64,000 nucleotides of DNA from Streptomyces sp. SID13726. Its GTDB lineage: Bacteria; Actinomycetota; Actinomycetes; Streptomycetales; Streptomycetaceae. Both the position numbers and the translations under genes were made by a program. The notes under the pieces were generated by a model. The model ran no database searches and was not told where the DNA came from. It was given only the letters and a program-made list of their open reading frames with translations. The stretch lies in NCBI RefSeq assembly GCF_010548375.1, contig NZ_JAAGLY010000006.1, positions 62,001 through 126,000 of the forward strand, in the 5' to 3' direction. Of the stretch, positions 16,182 through 24,870 are shown piece by piece; position 1 is the first letter of the stretch, and every line of letters begins with the position of its first letter.

Positions 16182-16559
16182 CGGCCGCCGTCGTCGGCGC
16201 GCAGCGGCACGCGCCCGGTCCACGGTCGGCGTCTACACCACTCCGGCCGGCAGAACGGATCGATCCACGATGCCGTCCAGCCCAACGGCGAGCTGGACGA
16301 GGCGTTCGTCGAACACGTCCGCGATCAGCACTACCGGATGCCCACCATCACCCTCGCGCGATTCGCTCCGCACTACGACGAGACCATGCCCCTGGTCGGC
16401 TGGTCCTCGGCCGCCCCATGGCGATCGACTGCGACCACGCTTGTACCTGAACCACAAGCGGTGACCAGCAAGGCCCAAATCGACGCGGCGATGACGGCCC
16501 GAGACCGGAACCGCCCGCACGGCAGCCGGGGCAGGTCGCGCAAGCCGCGCAAAGCGTGA
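16182..16559 (+). pseudogene. Possible gene remnant after the gudD terminator
   Basis: The 544 bases between gudD and the next gene hold the terminator and one protein-like stretch. In the frame ending at 16559, codons at about 16252-16410 read like real protein (ELDEAFVEHVRDQHYRMP, then ITLARFAPHYDETMPLVGW), with no promoter, ribosome site or start codon before them. Beyond 16410 the plausible sequence seems to continue in other frames (MAIDCDH, then YLNHKR before a stop), as expected after small indels. I do not recognise the family. It could equally be chance coding potential in GC-rich DNA. Confidence 0.3.
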
Positions 16560-16661
16560 GTGTCACCAGGTCAAGTGCCCTCTGCGGCAAGCCCTCCCGG
16601 AGACCCTGCGAGCGTGCCGGGCCGAGGGCCCTGACATGATCGCCTGTGGACGAGAGGGGCT

Positions 16662-17000
16662 GTGACGGCCATGGACGAGCGATCCGATCCGGTGCAGATC
16701 ATCGCCGGAGTGGGGACCGGCTTCTCCGCGGAGCATCCGGAGCGAGCGATCCAGGTGTGGATGCATCTCGCGGCGACGGCGGGCTGGGATGTCAGCCGTG
16801 TCGACGGGGCCTCCATCGACCTGGACGCCGGCGAGCGCGGACTCGTCGACGTGGAGGGCCTGCGATACGTGGTGCGTCGGGGCCGGAGGGTCCGTCGGAC
16901 TCTGTACGACGACAGCGACGGCACGCTCGCTCAGCGACCGATCTTCGGCTTCGCCGCATGGGCGGAACCGGTGCTCTCCGCGGACAGCATCATCCCCTGA
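16662..17000 (+). CDS. Small DUF5954-like protein
   Basis: A 112-residue acidic/basic mixed soluble protein without signal peptide or membrane segment. The stretch ERGLVDVEGLRYVVRRGRR resembles the repeated core of the actinobacterial DUF5954 family, but that family is about three times longer, so this would be a single-unit relative or a fragment. The GTG at 16662 is preceded at short distance by GAGAGGGG; an ATG at 16671 is the alternative. No function is known, and the neighbours give no clue. Confidence 0.5.
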   Translation: MTAMDERSDPVQIIAGVGTGFSAEHPERAIQVWMHLAATAGWDVSRVDGASIDLDAGERGLVDVEGLRYVVRRGRRVRRTLYDDSDGTLAQRPIFGFAAWAEPVLSADSIIP

Positions 17001-17185
17001 CGTCGGCAACGCGCTGGACCAGGGAGGCTTCGGCCACTTCGAGACCTTGACCTCGGCACGTGCTGTGGCAGGCTCAGCCTTCTCATCGACGACGAACCAC
17101 GGTGCGTCACTCCGACCGGTCGACCGCGTCGGCGGCGGTGCCGCCGAGCAGGCCCGAGGCCGGAGTTGGCGGGCGGGGAGAGGCC

Positions 17186-17794
17186 GTGTGGACGAGACCT
17201 CGGCCGGAGACTTGTCTGCGGTACATGGTGGGCCGGGCCCTGGCGGGAGCCGAGCCGCAGCCGTGGTGGCTGCCCCGGCGCGTGCTGACCGTGGTGTCCA
17301 TCGACGTCGACGAAACCGCCAGCGTCGCAGCGATCTGGCTCTTGCGGCGACCGAAGTCACCGAGCGTGCGTGAGTACATCGCGCTCCTGGAGCGGCACGA
17401 CGAGGAGTGGCGGTACCTGGGAAGCGGCAGCGGCTCCGGAGGCGATCCCGCCGCCGTCGACGTGCTGGACATGCTCCACGTCCGCGACGGCGGGGGCTCT
17501 GTCGGACTCACCCGCCGCCACGACCTTCCCGACTCCCCCACCCCGGACCGCTGGATCGGTTACGTCATCGTGCGACTCGGGCCGGACGTGGGTCATCTCC
17601 TCATCGGCGCCCGCCGGATCGCGGCACCCGAGCAGCGCAGGCTCGCCGCCGTCTGGACCTCTCCCTACAGCGGCCGCCGCGGAGTACGCCCCGTCATCGT
17701 GGCTGTGGCACCCGACGGCACCGAACTGTCCCGTATCGGCCCCCACCAGGGCCTGGACACCCACACCTGGGCGCAATTGCAAGAGGAGCTGTAG
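17186..17794 (+). CDS. Hypothetical protein, 202 residues
   Basis: Not recognised. A soluble protein with Trp-rich strands (PQPWWLPRRVLTVVSIDVDE) and a central GSGSGGDPAA loop. The second half, from WIGYVIVRLGPDVGHLL to the C-terminus, alternates beta strands and turns and probably forms a beta-sandwich. The GTG at 17186 is preferred because GGAG lies 5 bases upstream; the frame is open further upstream, but that part looks non-coding. It stands between the DUF5954-like gene and an SDR, all on the same strand, with a 79-base gap to the SDR. Codon bias is normal for the window, so a real gene is likely. Confidence 0.55.
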   Translation: MWTRPRPETCLRYMVGRALAGAEPQPWWLPRRVLTVVSIDVDETASVAAIWLLRRPKSPSVREYIALLERHDEEWRYLGSGSGSGGDPAAVDVLDMLHVRDGGGSVGLTRRHDLPDSPTPDRWIGYVIVRLGPDVGHLLIGARRIAAPEQRRLAAVWTSPYSGRRGVRPVIVAVAPDGTELSRIGPHQGLDTHTWAQLQEEL

Positions 17795-17873
17795 CCGGCT
17801 TCCTGGCGAGACCGCCTCCCGCTGAAGATCCACCGGTGCTTCAATGTCACCCCCTGGGTGGAGGAGCGGCGGC

Positions 17874-18929
17874 ATGGGTCCGAAGTCGGGCGGAGTCCTC
17901 GTGACCGGCGGCAGTGGTTTCGTCGGCAGTCATCTGGTGCGGCGGCTGTTGGAGCGCGGTTACGAGGTGCGCGCGACCGTGCGCAGCCTCGGGAACGTGG
18001 TGAAGGTACGGCCGCTGCGGGCCATGCAGGTCGAATTCCCGGGCCGGCTCACGCTGTTCGAGGCCGACCTGTTGAAGGAAGGTTCCTTCGACGAGGCCAT
18101 GGCGGGCTGCCGGGTCGTCTTCCATGTCGCCTCGCCGTTCTTCATGCCGGAGAAGATCAAGGACGGCCAGCAGGACATGGTCGACCCCGCCCTCATCGGC
18201 ACCCGCAATGTCCTGGCCGGCATCGAGCGGACGCCGTCCGTGGAGCGGCTGGTGTTCACCTCCACCGTCGGCGCGATCTTCGGTGACTACGCCGACGTGC
18301 GGGAGATGGACGGGCAGGTGCTCTCGGAGCGGTACTTCAACACGTCCAGCACGGTGGAGAACAACCCGTACCACTACGCCAAGACGGTCGCCGAGCGGGC
18401 TGCCTGGGACGCGGAGGCCGGGCAGGAGCGGTGGCGGATGGTCGCCGTCAACCCGGGGCTGATCCTGGGCCCTTCGCTCGCGCCCGCCTCCGAGTCCGGC
18501 AGCCTGTTCCTGCTGGAGGAGCTGTTCAAGGGCTACTTCTTCTACGGCGCCCCGGACTTCAGCTTCACCACGGTCGACGTCCGTGACGTGGCCGAGGCGC
18601 ACATCGCGGCCGCGGAGAAGCCCGACGCGAAGGGCCGGTACATCCTGGCCGCGGAGACGATGACGTCGTTCCACGACATGTCCCGCATCATCCGCGGCCG
18701 GTACCCGCGCGGTCTGCGCATCCCGCGCACCGCGCTCCCCCACTGGCCGGTGCGGGTCCTCGGCCCCGCCTTCGGGCTCACCCAGGACTACATCCGCAAG
18801 CACCTCGGCATTCGCTTCCGGGTGGACAACAGCCGCAGCGTGCACGAACTGGGCATCACCTACCGTCCCATCGAGGAGACGGTCCTCGACCACTACGAGA
18901 CATGGCGCGAGCAGCACGGAAAGCACTGA
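17874..18929 (+). CDS. NAD(P)-dependent extended SDR (epimerase/dihydroflavonol-reductase-like)
   Basis: A 351-residue Rossmann oxidoreductase. The nucleotide-binding TGGSGFVGSH is at residues 11-20, and the catalytic tyrosine-lysine pair is in YHYAKTVAE near residue 167. FTSTVGAIFGD carries the active-site Ser/Thr region. The sequence resembles dihydroflavonol-4-reductase and 3-beta-HSD-type proteins that reduce or oxidise a sterol-like or aromatic ketone; the substrate is unknown. GGAGGAG ends 7 bases before the ATG at 17874, which is preferred to an ATG 30 bases upstream. It is probably monocistronic. Confidence 0.82.
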   Translation: MGPKSGGVLVTGGSGFVGSHLVRRLLERGYEVRATVRSLGNVVKVRPLRAMQVEFPGRLTLFEADLLKEGSFDEAMAGCRVVFHVASPFFMPEKIKDGQQDMVDPALIGTRNVLAGIERTPSVERLVFTSTVGAIFGDYADVREMDGQVLSERYFNTSSTVENNPYHYAKTVAERAAWDAEAGQERWRMVAVNPGLILGPSLAPASESGSLFLLEELFKGYFFYGAPDFSFTTVDVRDVAEAHIAAAEKPDAKGRYILAAETMTSFHDMSRIIRGRYPRGLRIPRTALPHWPVRVLGPAFGLTQDYIRKHLGIRFRVDNSRSVHELGITYRPIEETVLDHYETWREQHGKH

Positions 18930-19067
18930 CCCCGGACGGTAGTTGCGGCATGCACGCGACGAAGGTCACAGTTACGTATCGCACTTTTCACACTTCAATC
19001 TTCACGTGAGCCACACAAGTTGGCTAAGTTGACGTGCGAGCAGCACGACGGAAGGGGCACGTCTTTC

Positions 19068-20717
19068 ATGGCGCCGGATCGAATATCGCGCAATGGAGGG
19101 TCCAGCCTCCCGGCCAAGCGCAACTCAGCAATCGCGACGGCGGCCATGGCCTCCGCGGCCCTCCTCTCCCAGTCCGGGAGCGCCGCCGCGGACGAGGCGC
19201 CGAGCCGCGACGAGGTGAGCCGGCGGATCACCAACCTGTACGACCGCGCGGAGAACGACTCCGGCACGTACAACGCCACCCGCGCGGCCGGAACGGCGTC
19301 CAGCAAACGTGACCGCCGTGGCGCCGCGACCGGCGGCAGCCGGGGGTCCGGGGGCGGTCGCGAGTCCGGCGGCAGCCGCGACTCCGGCGGCGATCCCGGG
19401 CTCGACGCGATCGCCAAGCAGTGGTACGGCGTGGCCCGCGCGAAGCTGGGTCCGACGTTCGAGGCGACCCTGCCCTCCGACCGCGCCCCGATACGCTCCG
19501 CCGAGACCCGGCGACCCCGCCCGTCGGAGGCTCCCGCGTCCCGCGACCAGAAGCCGGCCGAACGCGCCGTACCCGAGCTGACGGCCAGGCCCATGCTCGC
19601 GCTCCCCGCCGCCCCGGAGCCGACACCGGCACCCCCCGCACTCCCCGCCGCACCGGACCAGCCGCCCACGTGGTCCACGCAGTCGACACCGCAACTCCTC
19701 ACCGGAACCGGCGAGATACCCGTAGTGGGCACTGCGGGCACTCCGCAGCTGGAGACCGGGTTCCCCGAGTACAGCGCACAGCCGAGCACGGGCTTCCCGG
19801 AGTACGGCGGTCAACTCACGAGCGGTCTGCCCGAGTACGCCCCCGCACTCACCGCGGCCATGCCCGAGTACACCCCCGGACTCCCCGACCACACCGGCCA
19901 GTTCGCCACCGGCCTCCCCGAGTACGCCCCGCAGGCCACCACGGGCTACCCGGTGTACGGCGACCAGCTCACCACCGGCTTCCCGGACTACACCGCCCAG
20001 GTCAGCACCGGCTTCCCGGACTACGGCGGCCAACTCACCACGGGTCTCCCGCAGTACACCGCACCGGCCACCACCGGCTTCCCCGAGTACGGCGGCCAAC
20101 TCACCACAGCCGTCCCCGAATACCCCGCCTACCCCGACTACGGCACCGGCACCGGCACCCCGCTCGCGACCCTCGCGCCCCCGATAACCGACGGCACCCA
20201 GGCCGTCCCGGTCATCCCCGCGCCACGCGCCCCCGAGCCCCAGTGGCAGACCCCCCAGCCCCAGCAGGACTCAGCACCGGCACCGGCACCGGCACCGGTC
20301 CAAGCAGCCGCCCCCGCACCCCCGTTCCCCTCCCTCCCCGCACCCGACCCCGGCTACGACTCCAAGGTCATCCAGGTCCTCGCCTTCGCCCGTTCCCAGA
20401 TCGGCAAGCCCTGTGTCTGGGGCGCGGCGGGCCCGGGGTCGTACGACAACTCCGGTCTCACCCAGGCCGCCTGGAAGGTCGCCGGCGTCTCGCTCCCGCG
20501 CACCGCGCTCGGCCAGGCGAGCACCGGCACGGCGGTTCCGCTGTACGCCATGCAACCCGGTGACCTGGTCTTCTTCCACGACGACCTCAGTCACGTGGGC
20601 CTGTGCACCGGCAACGGCATGATGATCCACGCACCGGGCCCGGGCGCCGCCATCCGCGAGGAGTCGATCTACCCGACCGGCGAGTCGATCATCCGCGGGG
20701 CGATCCGGCCGGTCTGA
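19068..20717 (+). CDS. Secreted NlpC/P60-like protein with Asn in place of the catalytic Cys
   Basis: A 549-residue exported protein. It has an N-terminal signal region (Ala-rich core, about residues 14-40), a Gly/Ser-rich segment, a Pro-rich linker holding about twelve 11-residue repeats, and a C-terminal NlpC/P60 domain from about residue 436. The family nucleophile motif YDCSG reads YDNSG here (Asn461, codon AAC), while the usual Tyr of GKPYVWG is Cys449. The histidine (His509 in SHVGLCTG) is kept. It is either a non-catalytic peptidoglycan-binding relative or an enzyme with a relocated Cys. The ATG at 19068 follows GAAGGGG by 10 bases. Other NlpC/P60 proteins cut D-Glu-diamino-acid bonds in peptidoglycan. 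Confidence 0.8.
   Translation: MAPDRISRNGGSSLPAKRNSAIATAAMASAALLSQSGSAAADEAPSRDEVSRRITNLYDRAENDSGTYNATRAAGTASSKRDRRGAATGGSRGSGGGRESGGSRDSGGDPGLDAIAKQWYGVARAKLGPTFEATLPSDRAPIRSAETRRPRPSEAPASRDQKPAERAVPELTARPMLALPAAPEPTPAPPALPAAPDQPPTWSTQSTPQLLTGTGEIPVVGTAGTPQLETGFPEYSAQPSTGFPEYGGQLTSGLPEYAPALTAAMPEYTPGLPDHTGQFATGLPEYAPQATTGYPVYGDQLTTGFPDYTAQVSTGFPDYGGQLTTGLPQYTAPATTGFPEYGGQLTTAVPEYPAYPDYGTGTGTPLATLAPPITDGTQAVPVIPAPRAPEPQWQTPQPQQDSAPAPAPAPVQAAAPAPPFPSLPAPDPGYDSKVIQVLAFARSQIGKPCVWGAAGPGSYDNSGLTQAAWKVAGVSLPRTALGQASTGTAVPLYAMQPGDLVFFHDDLSHVGLCTGNGMMIHAPGPGAAIREESIYPTGESIIRGAIRPV
19752..20132 (+). repeat. In-frame tandem repeats encoding about twelve 11-residue units
   Basis: The units follow the pattern TTGFPEYGGQL with variation (TGLPEYAPQA, TGFPDYTAQV and so on). 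Proline and tyrosine sit at fixed spacing. The DNA period is about 33 bases, with one shortened unit near the middle. The repeat lies in the linker before the NlpC/P60-like domain and may be a wall-spanning stalk or binding surface. Confidence 0.85.
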
Positions 20718-20733
20718 CCCTCCGCCGACAGCC

Positions 20734-20752
20734 GTTCCGGCACCGCCGGAAC
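20734..20752 (+). terminator. Hairpin after the NlpC/P60-like gene
   Basis: GTTCCGGC-ACC-GCCGGAAC is a perfect 8-bp stem 17 bases after the stop, without a T tract. T-less hairpin terminators are common in streptomycetes. The rest of the gap to 21016 is C-rich, with short imperfect CCGGGGCCC repeats and no gene. Confidence 0.55.
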
Positions 20753-20970
20753 CCGTCCGCCACCCTGCCGGGGCCCGTCTGCCACCCGGCCGGGGCCCAT
20801 CTGCCCCCGGCCGGAGCTGGCCAACCACTCGACCGAAGCCCATCCGACCCCGGCCGGGACCCGCCCGCCCTCCCCCGGCCGCGAACCCGTCCGCCTCCAC
20901 CGGAACACGAGACCCCACTCCCTCACGCACACCCCTGGACGCCCCGCGAAGACCTCCCCTAGGGTTCCGG

Positions 20971-20984
20971 AGAAAGCGCTTTCT
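20971..20984. promoter_or_regulatory. LacI-type operator upstream of GH115
   Basis: AGAAAGCGCTTTCT is a perfect 14-bp palindrome with the central CG of LacI/GalR operators, 32 bases before the GTG of the alpha-glucuronidase gene. No LacI gene is in the window, so the repressor must be encoded elsewhere. Confidence 0.7.
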
Positions 20985-21016
20985 GGCCTGATCATGCCAA
21001 CCAGGGGGAGCGTCTC

Positions 21017-23962
21017 GTGCCGCACCAGCAGTGGACCCGCAAGTCCTTCCTCCGGGGAATGGCCGCCGTCGGCGCGGCCCCCTTCCTCCCCGGTCTCATC
21101 CCGGAGAGCGCCGAGGCGGCCGTCTCGGGCCGCCCCGACTTCCCGCTGGCGGCGGGAGGTACGGCCGTCGGCATCTTCGTGGACGCGGCGGACGACCCCG
21201 CCGTCGTCCGTGCCGCGGGGGATCTCCAGGCCGACGTGGAGCGGGTCTGCGGGGTGAGACCCGACCTGCTGCACACGCTCCCCCGGAACGCCCCGCTGCT
21301 CGTCCTCGTGGGCACCCTCGGCGCCAGCCCGGCGATCGACCGGCTGGTCGCGCGAGGCCGTCTCAATGCGAGCCGGGTGAAGGGCCGTTGGGAAGCCTCG
21401 GTGACCCAGGTGGTGGACCGCCCGTTCCCAGGGGTGGACCGCGCCCTGGTGATCGCCGGCAGCGACCGGCGCGGCACGGTGTACGGGATCTACGACACCT
21501 CCGAGCGCATCGGCGTCTCGCCCTGGTACTGGTGGGCCGACGTCCCCGTCGAGCACCGCGACACCGTGACGGTCCCCGCGGGCCCCTTCACCCGCCACGA
21601 ACCCTCGGTGCGCTATCGAGGCATCTTCATCAACGACGAGCAGAACATGACCACTTGGTCGCACCGCACCCAGGAGACCGACAAGAACATCGGCCCCGAG
21701 ACCTACAAGCGCGTCTTCGAGCTGCTGCTCCGCCTCAAGGCCAACTACCTGTGGCCCGCGATGCATCCGTACTCCGACTTCTTCAACAAGTACCGGGAGA
21801 ACCCCGAACTCGCCGACCACTACGGCATCGTCGTCGGCTCCAGTCACCCCGAGGCCCTGCTGCGCAACGGCGTCCACGAGTGGGAGCCGTGGATCGCCGA
21901 GCACCCGAACGCCGACGGCACCGCCCCGGTCTACGACTACACGGTCAACCCCGCCGTCATCTCCGACTACTGGAGAGCCCGGGCGAGACAGAACGCCGCG
22001 TTCGAGAGCAGCTGGACGCTCGGGATGCGCGGACTGCACGACAGCGCGCTGGAGACGAAGTACGCGACCACGATCCCGGAGAAGGTCGTGGTGATGAACG
22101 ACATCATCGCCGACCAGCGAAGGATCCTCACCGAGGAGGTCGGCGGCGCCGCCGAGCCGCAGATCTTCATCCCGTACAAGGAGGTCCTGGACCTGTACAA
22201 CGCGGGCGTCCAGGTCCCCGACGACGTCACGCTGATCTGGCCGGACGACAACCACGGCAACATGCGCCAGCTGCCGAACGAGGCCGAGCGGGCGCGCTCC
22301 GGGGGCAACGGCATCTACTACCACCTCTCCTACTGGGGCCGCCCGAAGAGCTACCTGTGGCTGGACACCACCCAAGTGGCCAAGGTCTGGCAGGAGTTGC
22401 GGCGGGTGTACGAGCACGGCACCGACCGGATGTGGATCTTCAACGTCGGTGACCTGAAGTCGATCGAGACCGGCCTGTCCTTCGCGATGGACATGGCCTG
22501 GGACGTGGACCGCTGGAACGCCGACGACGCCGAGGGCTTCCTCGCCGAGTGGTACGGGAGGCAGTTCGGGCGGCGGCACGCCCGGGAGATCGCCGGAATC
22601 CGCACCGAGTACTACCGGCTCGCCGGGGAGCTGCGCCCGGAGTTCATCGCCGCGGGCCTCGTCTCCGTGGTCCACCACGGCGACGAGGCGGGGCGCCGGA
22701 TGGCGGCGTACGACCGGCTCCTGGCCCGGGTCCGGGCGGTGGGCGCCGAACTCCCCGCGGTCTACCGGGACACCTTCTACGAGCTGGTCGAATACCCGGT
22801 GCACGGTGCCTACTTGATGAACCTCAAGTACTACTGGGCCGACCGCAACGCGCTCGCCGCCCGGCAGGGCCGGGGTGCGGGAACGAACCGCTTCGCGGAT
22901 CTGGCGCTCGCCGCGCACACCGCGGAGGCGGCCCTCACCACCCGGTACAACACCGAGGTGGCGGGCGGAAAATGGAACGGGATCGTCAATCCGTACCCCT
23001 CCGAGATCCCGAAGGCACCGGGCCGCCCGACCGTCACCCGGGTGCCCCGGCGGGAGACCTCGGGGCTCGGGGTGGCGGCCGAGGGGAACGAGACCGGGGC
23101 GGCCCGGCCGCTGTCGTTCTCCTCGTACACCCGCGACCGGCGCTTCGTCGACGTCTTCAACACCGGGTTCCTGCCCCTGGAATGGGCGGCCGAGGCGAGC
23201 CCGCCCTGGGTGCTGCTGAGCGCGTCCGGTGGATCGCTCAGCGAGCAGCGGCGGGTGTGGGTGGAGATCGACTGGGAGCGGGTCCCCGAAGGCGCGCAGG
23301 AGGCCGTGGTCGTCCTCACCGGCGGCGGGCAGCGCTTCGAGGTGCCGCTTCGGGTGGTCAACGCCCCCAGGCGGGCCCGGGGGTTCGTCGAGGCGCACGG
23401 GTACGTGTCGATCGACGCGGCGCACGCCGACCGGAGGGTGGCGCGAGGCGGGCGGCGCTGGCGGACCGTACGGGGCCTTGGACGTCGTACGGGAGCCGTC
23501 GAGGCGGTGCCCTCCACGGCGGCTCCGGTCACCGGTGACTTCGCCTCCCGTGCGCCCGAGTTGAGGTACCGGGTGTGTTTCAGCAGCACCGGGACCTTTC
23601 CCGTCACCGTGTTCCGGTTGCCGTCGCTGGACGAGCGGGGGCAGCGGCGGGTGGCCGTCGGGCTCGACGACCAGCCGGTGACCGTGCTGTCGGGGCAGGC
23701 CGTCGCGACCGGGAACCGCGGGGACGCGTGGGCCCGGCAGGTGGAGGACGGGGTGGAGCGGCTGACCGCCACCGTGACGGTCGCCGAGGCCGGGGAGCAT
23801 GTGCTGCGGATCTTCATGGTCGATCCCGCCATCGCGGTGGACCAGATCGTGATCGACACGGGCGGACTGCCCGCCGGCTATCTCGCGCCGCCGGAGAGCC
23901 ACCACCCGGTGTTCAACCCCGAGCCGGCTCCCGGGGCGGGCCTGGAGGCCCCTGATCAGTAG
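21017..23962 (+). CDS. Secreted GH115 xylan alpha-1,2-glucuronidase
   Basis: A 981-residue exported hydrolase expected to remove 4-O-methyl-glucuronic acid from xylan. A Tat-like signal (TRKSFLRG, then an Ala-rich core to AEAA, about residue 35) precedes the family's layout: an alpha/beta N-terminal domain, a TIM barrel (RYRGIFINDEQN, NYLWPAMHPY, WPDDNHGNMRQ), a helical bundle and a C-terminal beta-sandwich (from about 685). The conserved Asn/Asp-rich barrel ends typical of GH115 are present. GTG 21017 follows GGGGGAG by 6 bases. The LacI-type palindrome just upstream suggests sugar-responsive repression. The released uronate fits the catabolic genes at 41660-47599. It ends before a 10-bp-stem hairpin. 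Confidence 0.93.
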   Translation: MPHQQWTRKSFLRGMAAVGAAPFLPGLIPESAEAAVSGRPDFPLAAGGTAVGIFVDAADDPAVVRAAGDLQADVERVCGVRPDLLHTLPRNAPLLVLVGTLGASPAIDRLVARGRLNASRVKGRWEASVTQVVDRPFPGVDRALVIAGSDRRGTVYGIYDTSERIGVSPWYWWADVPVEHRDTVTVPAGPFTRHEPSVRYRGIFINDEQNMTTWSHRTQETDKNIGPETYKRVFELLLRLKANYLWPAMHPYSDFFNKYRENPELADHYGIVVGSSHPEALLRNGVHEWEPWIAEHPNADGTAPVYDYTVNPAVISDYWRARARQNAAFESSWTLGMRGLHDSALETKYATTIPEKVVVMNDIIADQRRILTEEVGGAAEPQIFIPYKEVLDLYNAGVQVPDDVTLIWPDDNHGNMRQLPNEAERARSGGNGIYYHLSYWGRPKSYLWLDTTQVAKVWQELRRVYEHGTDRMWIFNVGDLKSIETGLSFAMDMAWDVDRWNADDAEGFLAEWYGRQFGRRHAREIAGIRTEYYRLAGELRPEFIAAGLVSVVHHGDEAGRRMAAYDRLLARVRAVGAELPAVYRDTFYELVEYPVHGAYLMNLKYYWADRNALAARQGRGAGTNRFADLALAAHTAEAALTTRYNTEVAGGKWNGIVNPYPSEIPKAPGRPTVTRVPRRETSGLGVAAEGNETGAARPLSFSSYTRDRRFVDVFNTGFLPLEWAAEASPPWVLLSASGGSLSEQRRVWVEIDWERVPEGAQEAVVVLTGGGQRFEVPLRVVNAPRRARGFVEAHGYVSIDAAHADRRVARGGRRWRTVRGLGRRTGAVEAVPSTAAPVTGDFASRAPELRYRVCFSSTGTFPVTVFRLPSLDERGQRRVAVGLDDQPVTVLSGQAVATGNRGDAWARQVEDGVERLTATVTVAEAGEHVLRIFMVDPAIAVDQIVIDTGGLPAGYLAPPESHHPVFNPEPAPGAGLEAPDQ

Positions 23963-23976
23963 GGTCGGAGCTTCGT

Positions 23977-24009
23977 GCGGGCCGCCGGTCCCCCGTACTG
24001 GCGGCCCGC
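23977..24009 (+). terminator. Hairpin terminator after GH115
   Basis: GCGGGCCGCC (23977-23986) pairs perfectly with 24000-24009 around a 13-base loop, 14 bases after the GH115 stop. No T tract follows. Confidence 0.6.
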
Positions 24010-24030
24010 CGGAGCTTCCATGAGCGGGAC

Positions 24031-24068
24031 ATCCGAGAATGTCGATGTTGCTCGGATGTTGCTCGGAT
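24031..24068. promoter_or_regulatory. Inverted and direct repeats before the LuxR gene
   Basis: ATCCGAG (24031-24037) is inverted as CTCGGAT at 24051-24057, and CTCGGAT is repeated directly at 24062-24068, an 11-base step. Such spacing puts sites on one helix face and may be the binding site of the LuxR regulator that follows. Confidence 0.4.
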
Positions 24069-24099
24069 GAAGTGTGGGTCAGCGAGGTACTACGCCGGT

Positions 24100-24870
24100 A
24101 TGGGTACAACTGCGTATGAGCGGGTGCTGCGGGTCACCGTGGCCACGCTCCAGGAACGCGACCCGGAACAGCTCTGGCCGCATCTCGCGGCCGAGTTGCC
24201 CCGGCTGTGTGGCGGTGACGCCCTGATCTACAAGCTCGACAACTGGGACGCGAGCGAGGGCACGCTCGGTCTGTCCCCGGGGGCCGCCGCGGAGTTCGCC
24301 CGGCTCGGCGACGAGGAGACGGTACTGCTGCGCGCGGGCTACCCGCTGGCCGAGCACTACGCGGGCAGGGCGGACCGTACGCCCGTCACGGCCCGCCGGG
24401 TGGCCGGTCCTTCCTGGTCGGGGAGCCCGACCGCGCGGCTCCTCGACGACCTGCTGGACGTCGACCACGTACTGGGGATGCCGCTGCCGCGGTCGACCAC
24501 GCCGATCACCGGTGCCATCGTCTACCGCTCCGGCCGGGACTTCAGCGACGACGAACTGCGGCTCGCCGAGCAGTTCCAGCCCCTGCTGGCCGCCGTGGAA
24601 CAGCAGCGGCAGCTCCTGCGACGGCTCGACGCCCCCTCCGAGGAGGTGGCCGACCTGGCGCTCACGCCCCGCGAGACGACCGTGCTGCTCCTGCTCGGCG
24701 ACGCGCTGACCGCCGCGTCCATCGGCCGCAGGCTCGGCATCTCCGAGCGCACGGTCCACAAGCACATCGCGAACGTCTACCGCAAGCTCGGCACCCACGA
24801 CCGCATCAGCACGGTGCTGCGCGCCCAGCGGCTGGGGCTCGTCCCTACGGCTGTGGCGGGCCGCCCTTGA
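24100..24870 (+). CDS. LuxR-family regulator with GAF-like sensor half
   Basis: A 256-residue regulator. The last 65 residues form a LuxR/GerE helix-turn-helix (LTPRETTVLLLLGDALT, then SIGRRLGISERTVHKHI). The first 180 resemble the GAF-like input half of stand-alone streptomycete LuxR proteins. No receiver domain is present. The start is uncertain: ATG 24100 or 24067; neither has a ribosome site, and I take the later because conserved sequence begins there. Repeats 31-69 bases upstream could be autoregulatory. Its 3' end overlaps the convergent DHA2 exporter gene by 26 bases. Confidence 0.8.
   Translation: MGTTAYERVLRVTVATLQERDPEQLWPHLAAELPRLCGGDALIYKLDNWDASEGTLGLSPGAAAEFARLGDEETVLLRAGYPLAEHYAGRADRTPVTARRVAGPSWSGSPTARLLDDLLDVDHVLGMPLPRSTTPITGAIVYRSGRDFSDDELRLAEQFQPLLAAVEQQRQLLRRLDAPSEEVADLALTPRETTVLLLLGDALTAASIGRRLGISERTVHKHIANVYRKLGTHDRISTVLRAQRLGLVPTAVAGRP

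Noticed and set aside
18930..19067. Cyclic-di-AMP (ydaO) riboswitch before the NlpC/P60-like gene
   Set aside because: Such riboswitches are common before wall hydrolases in streptomycetes, but the 138-base gap is too short and I could not pair the conserved stems.
20753..20900. C-rich short repeats, possible CRISPR or tandem array
   Set aside because: The CCGGGGCCC units are short, irregular and without spacers of fixed size.
24034..24099. ATG at 24067 as LuxR start
   Set aside because: Conserved sequence begins at 24100; neither start has a ribosome site, so this remains uncertain.
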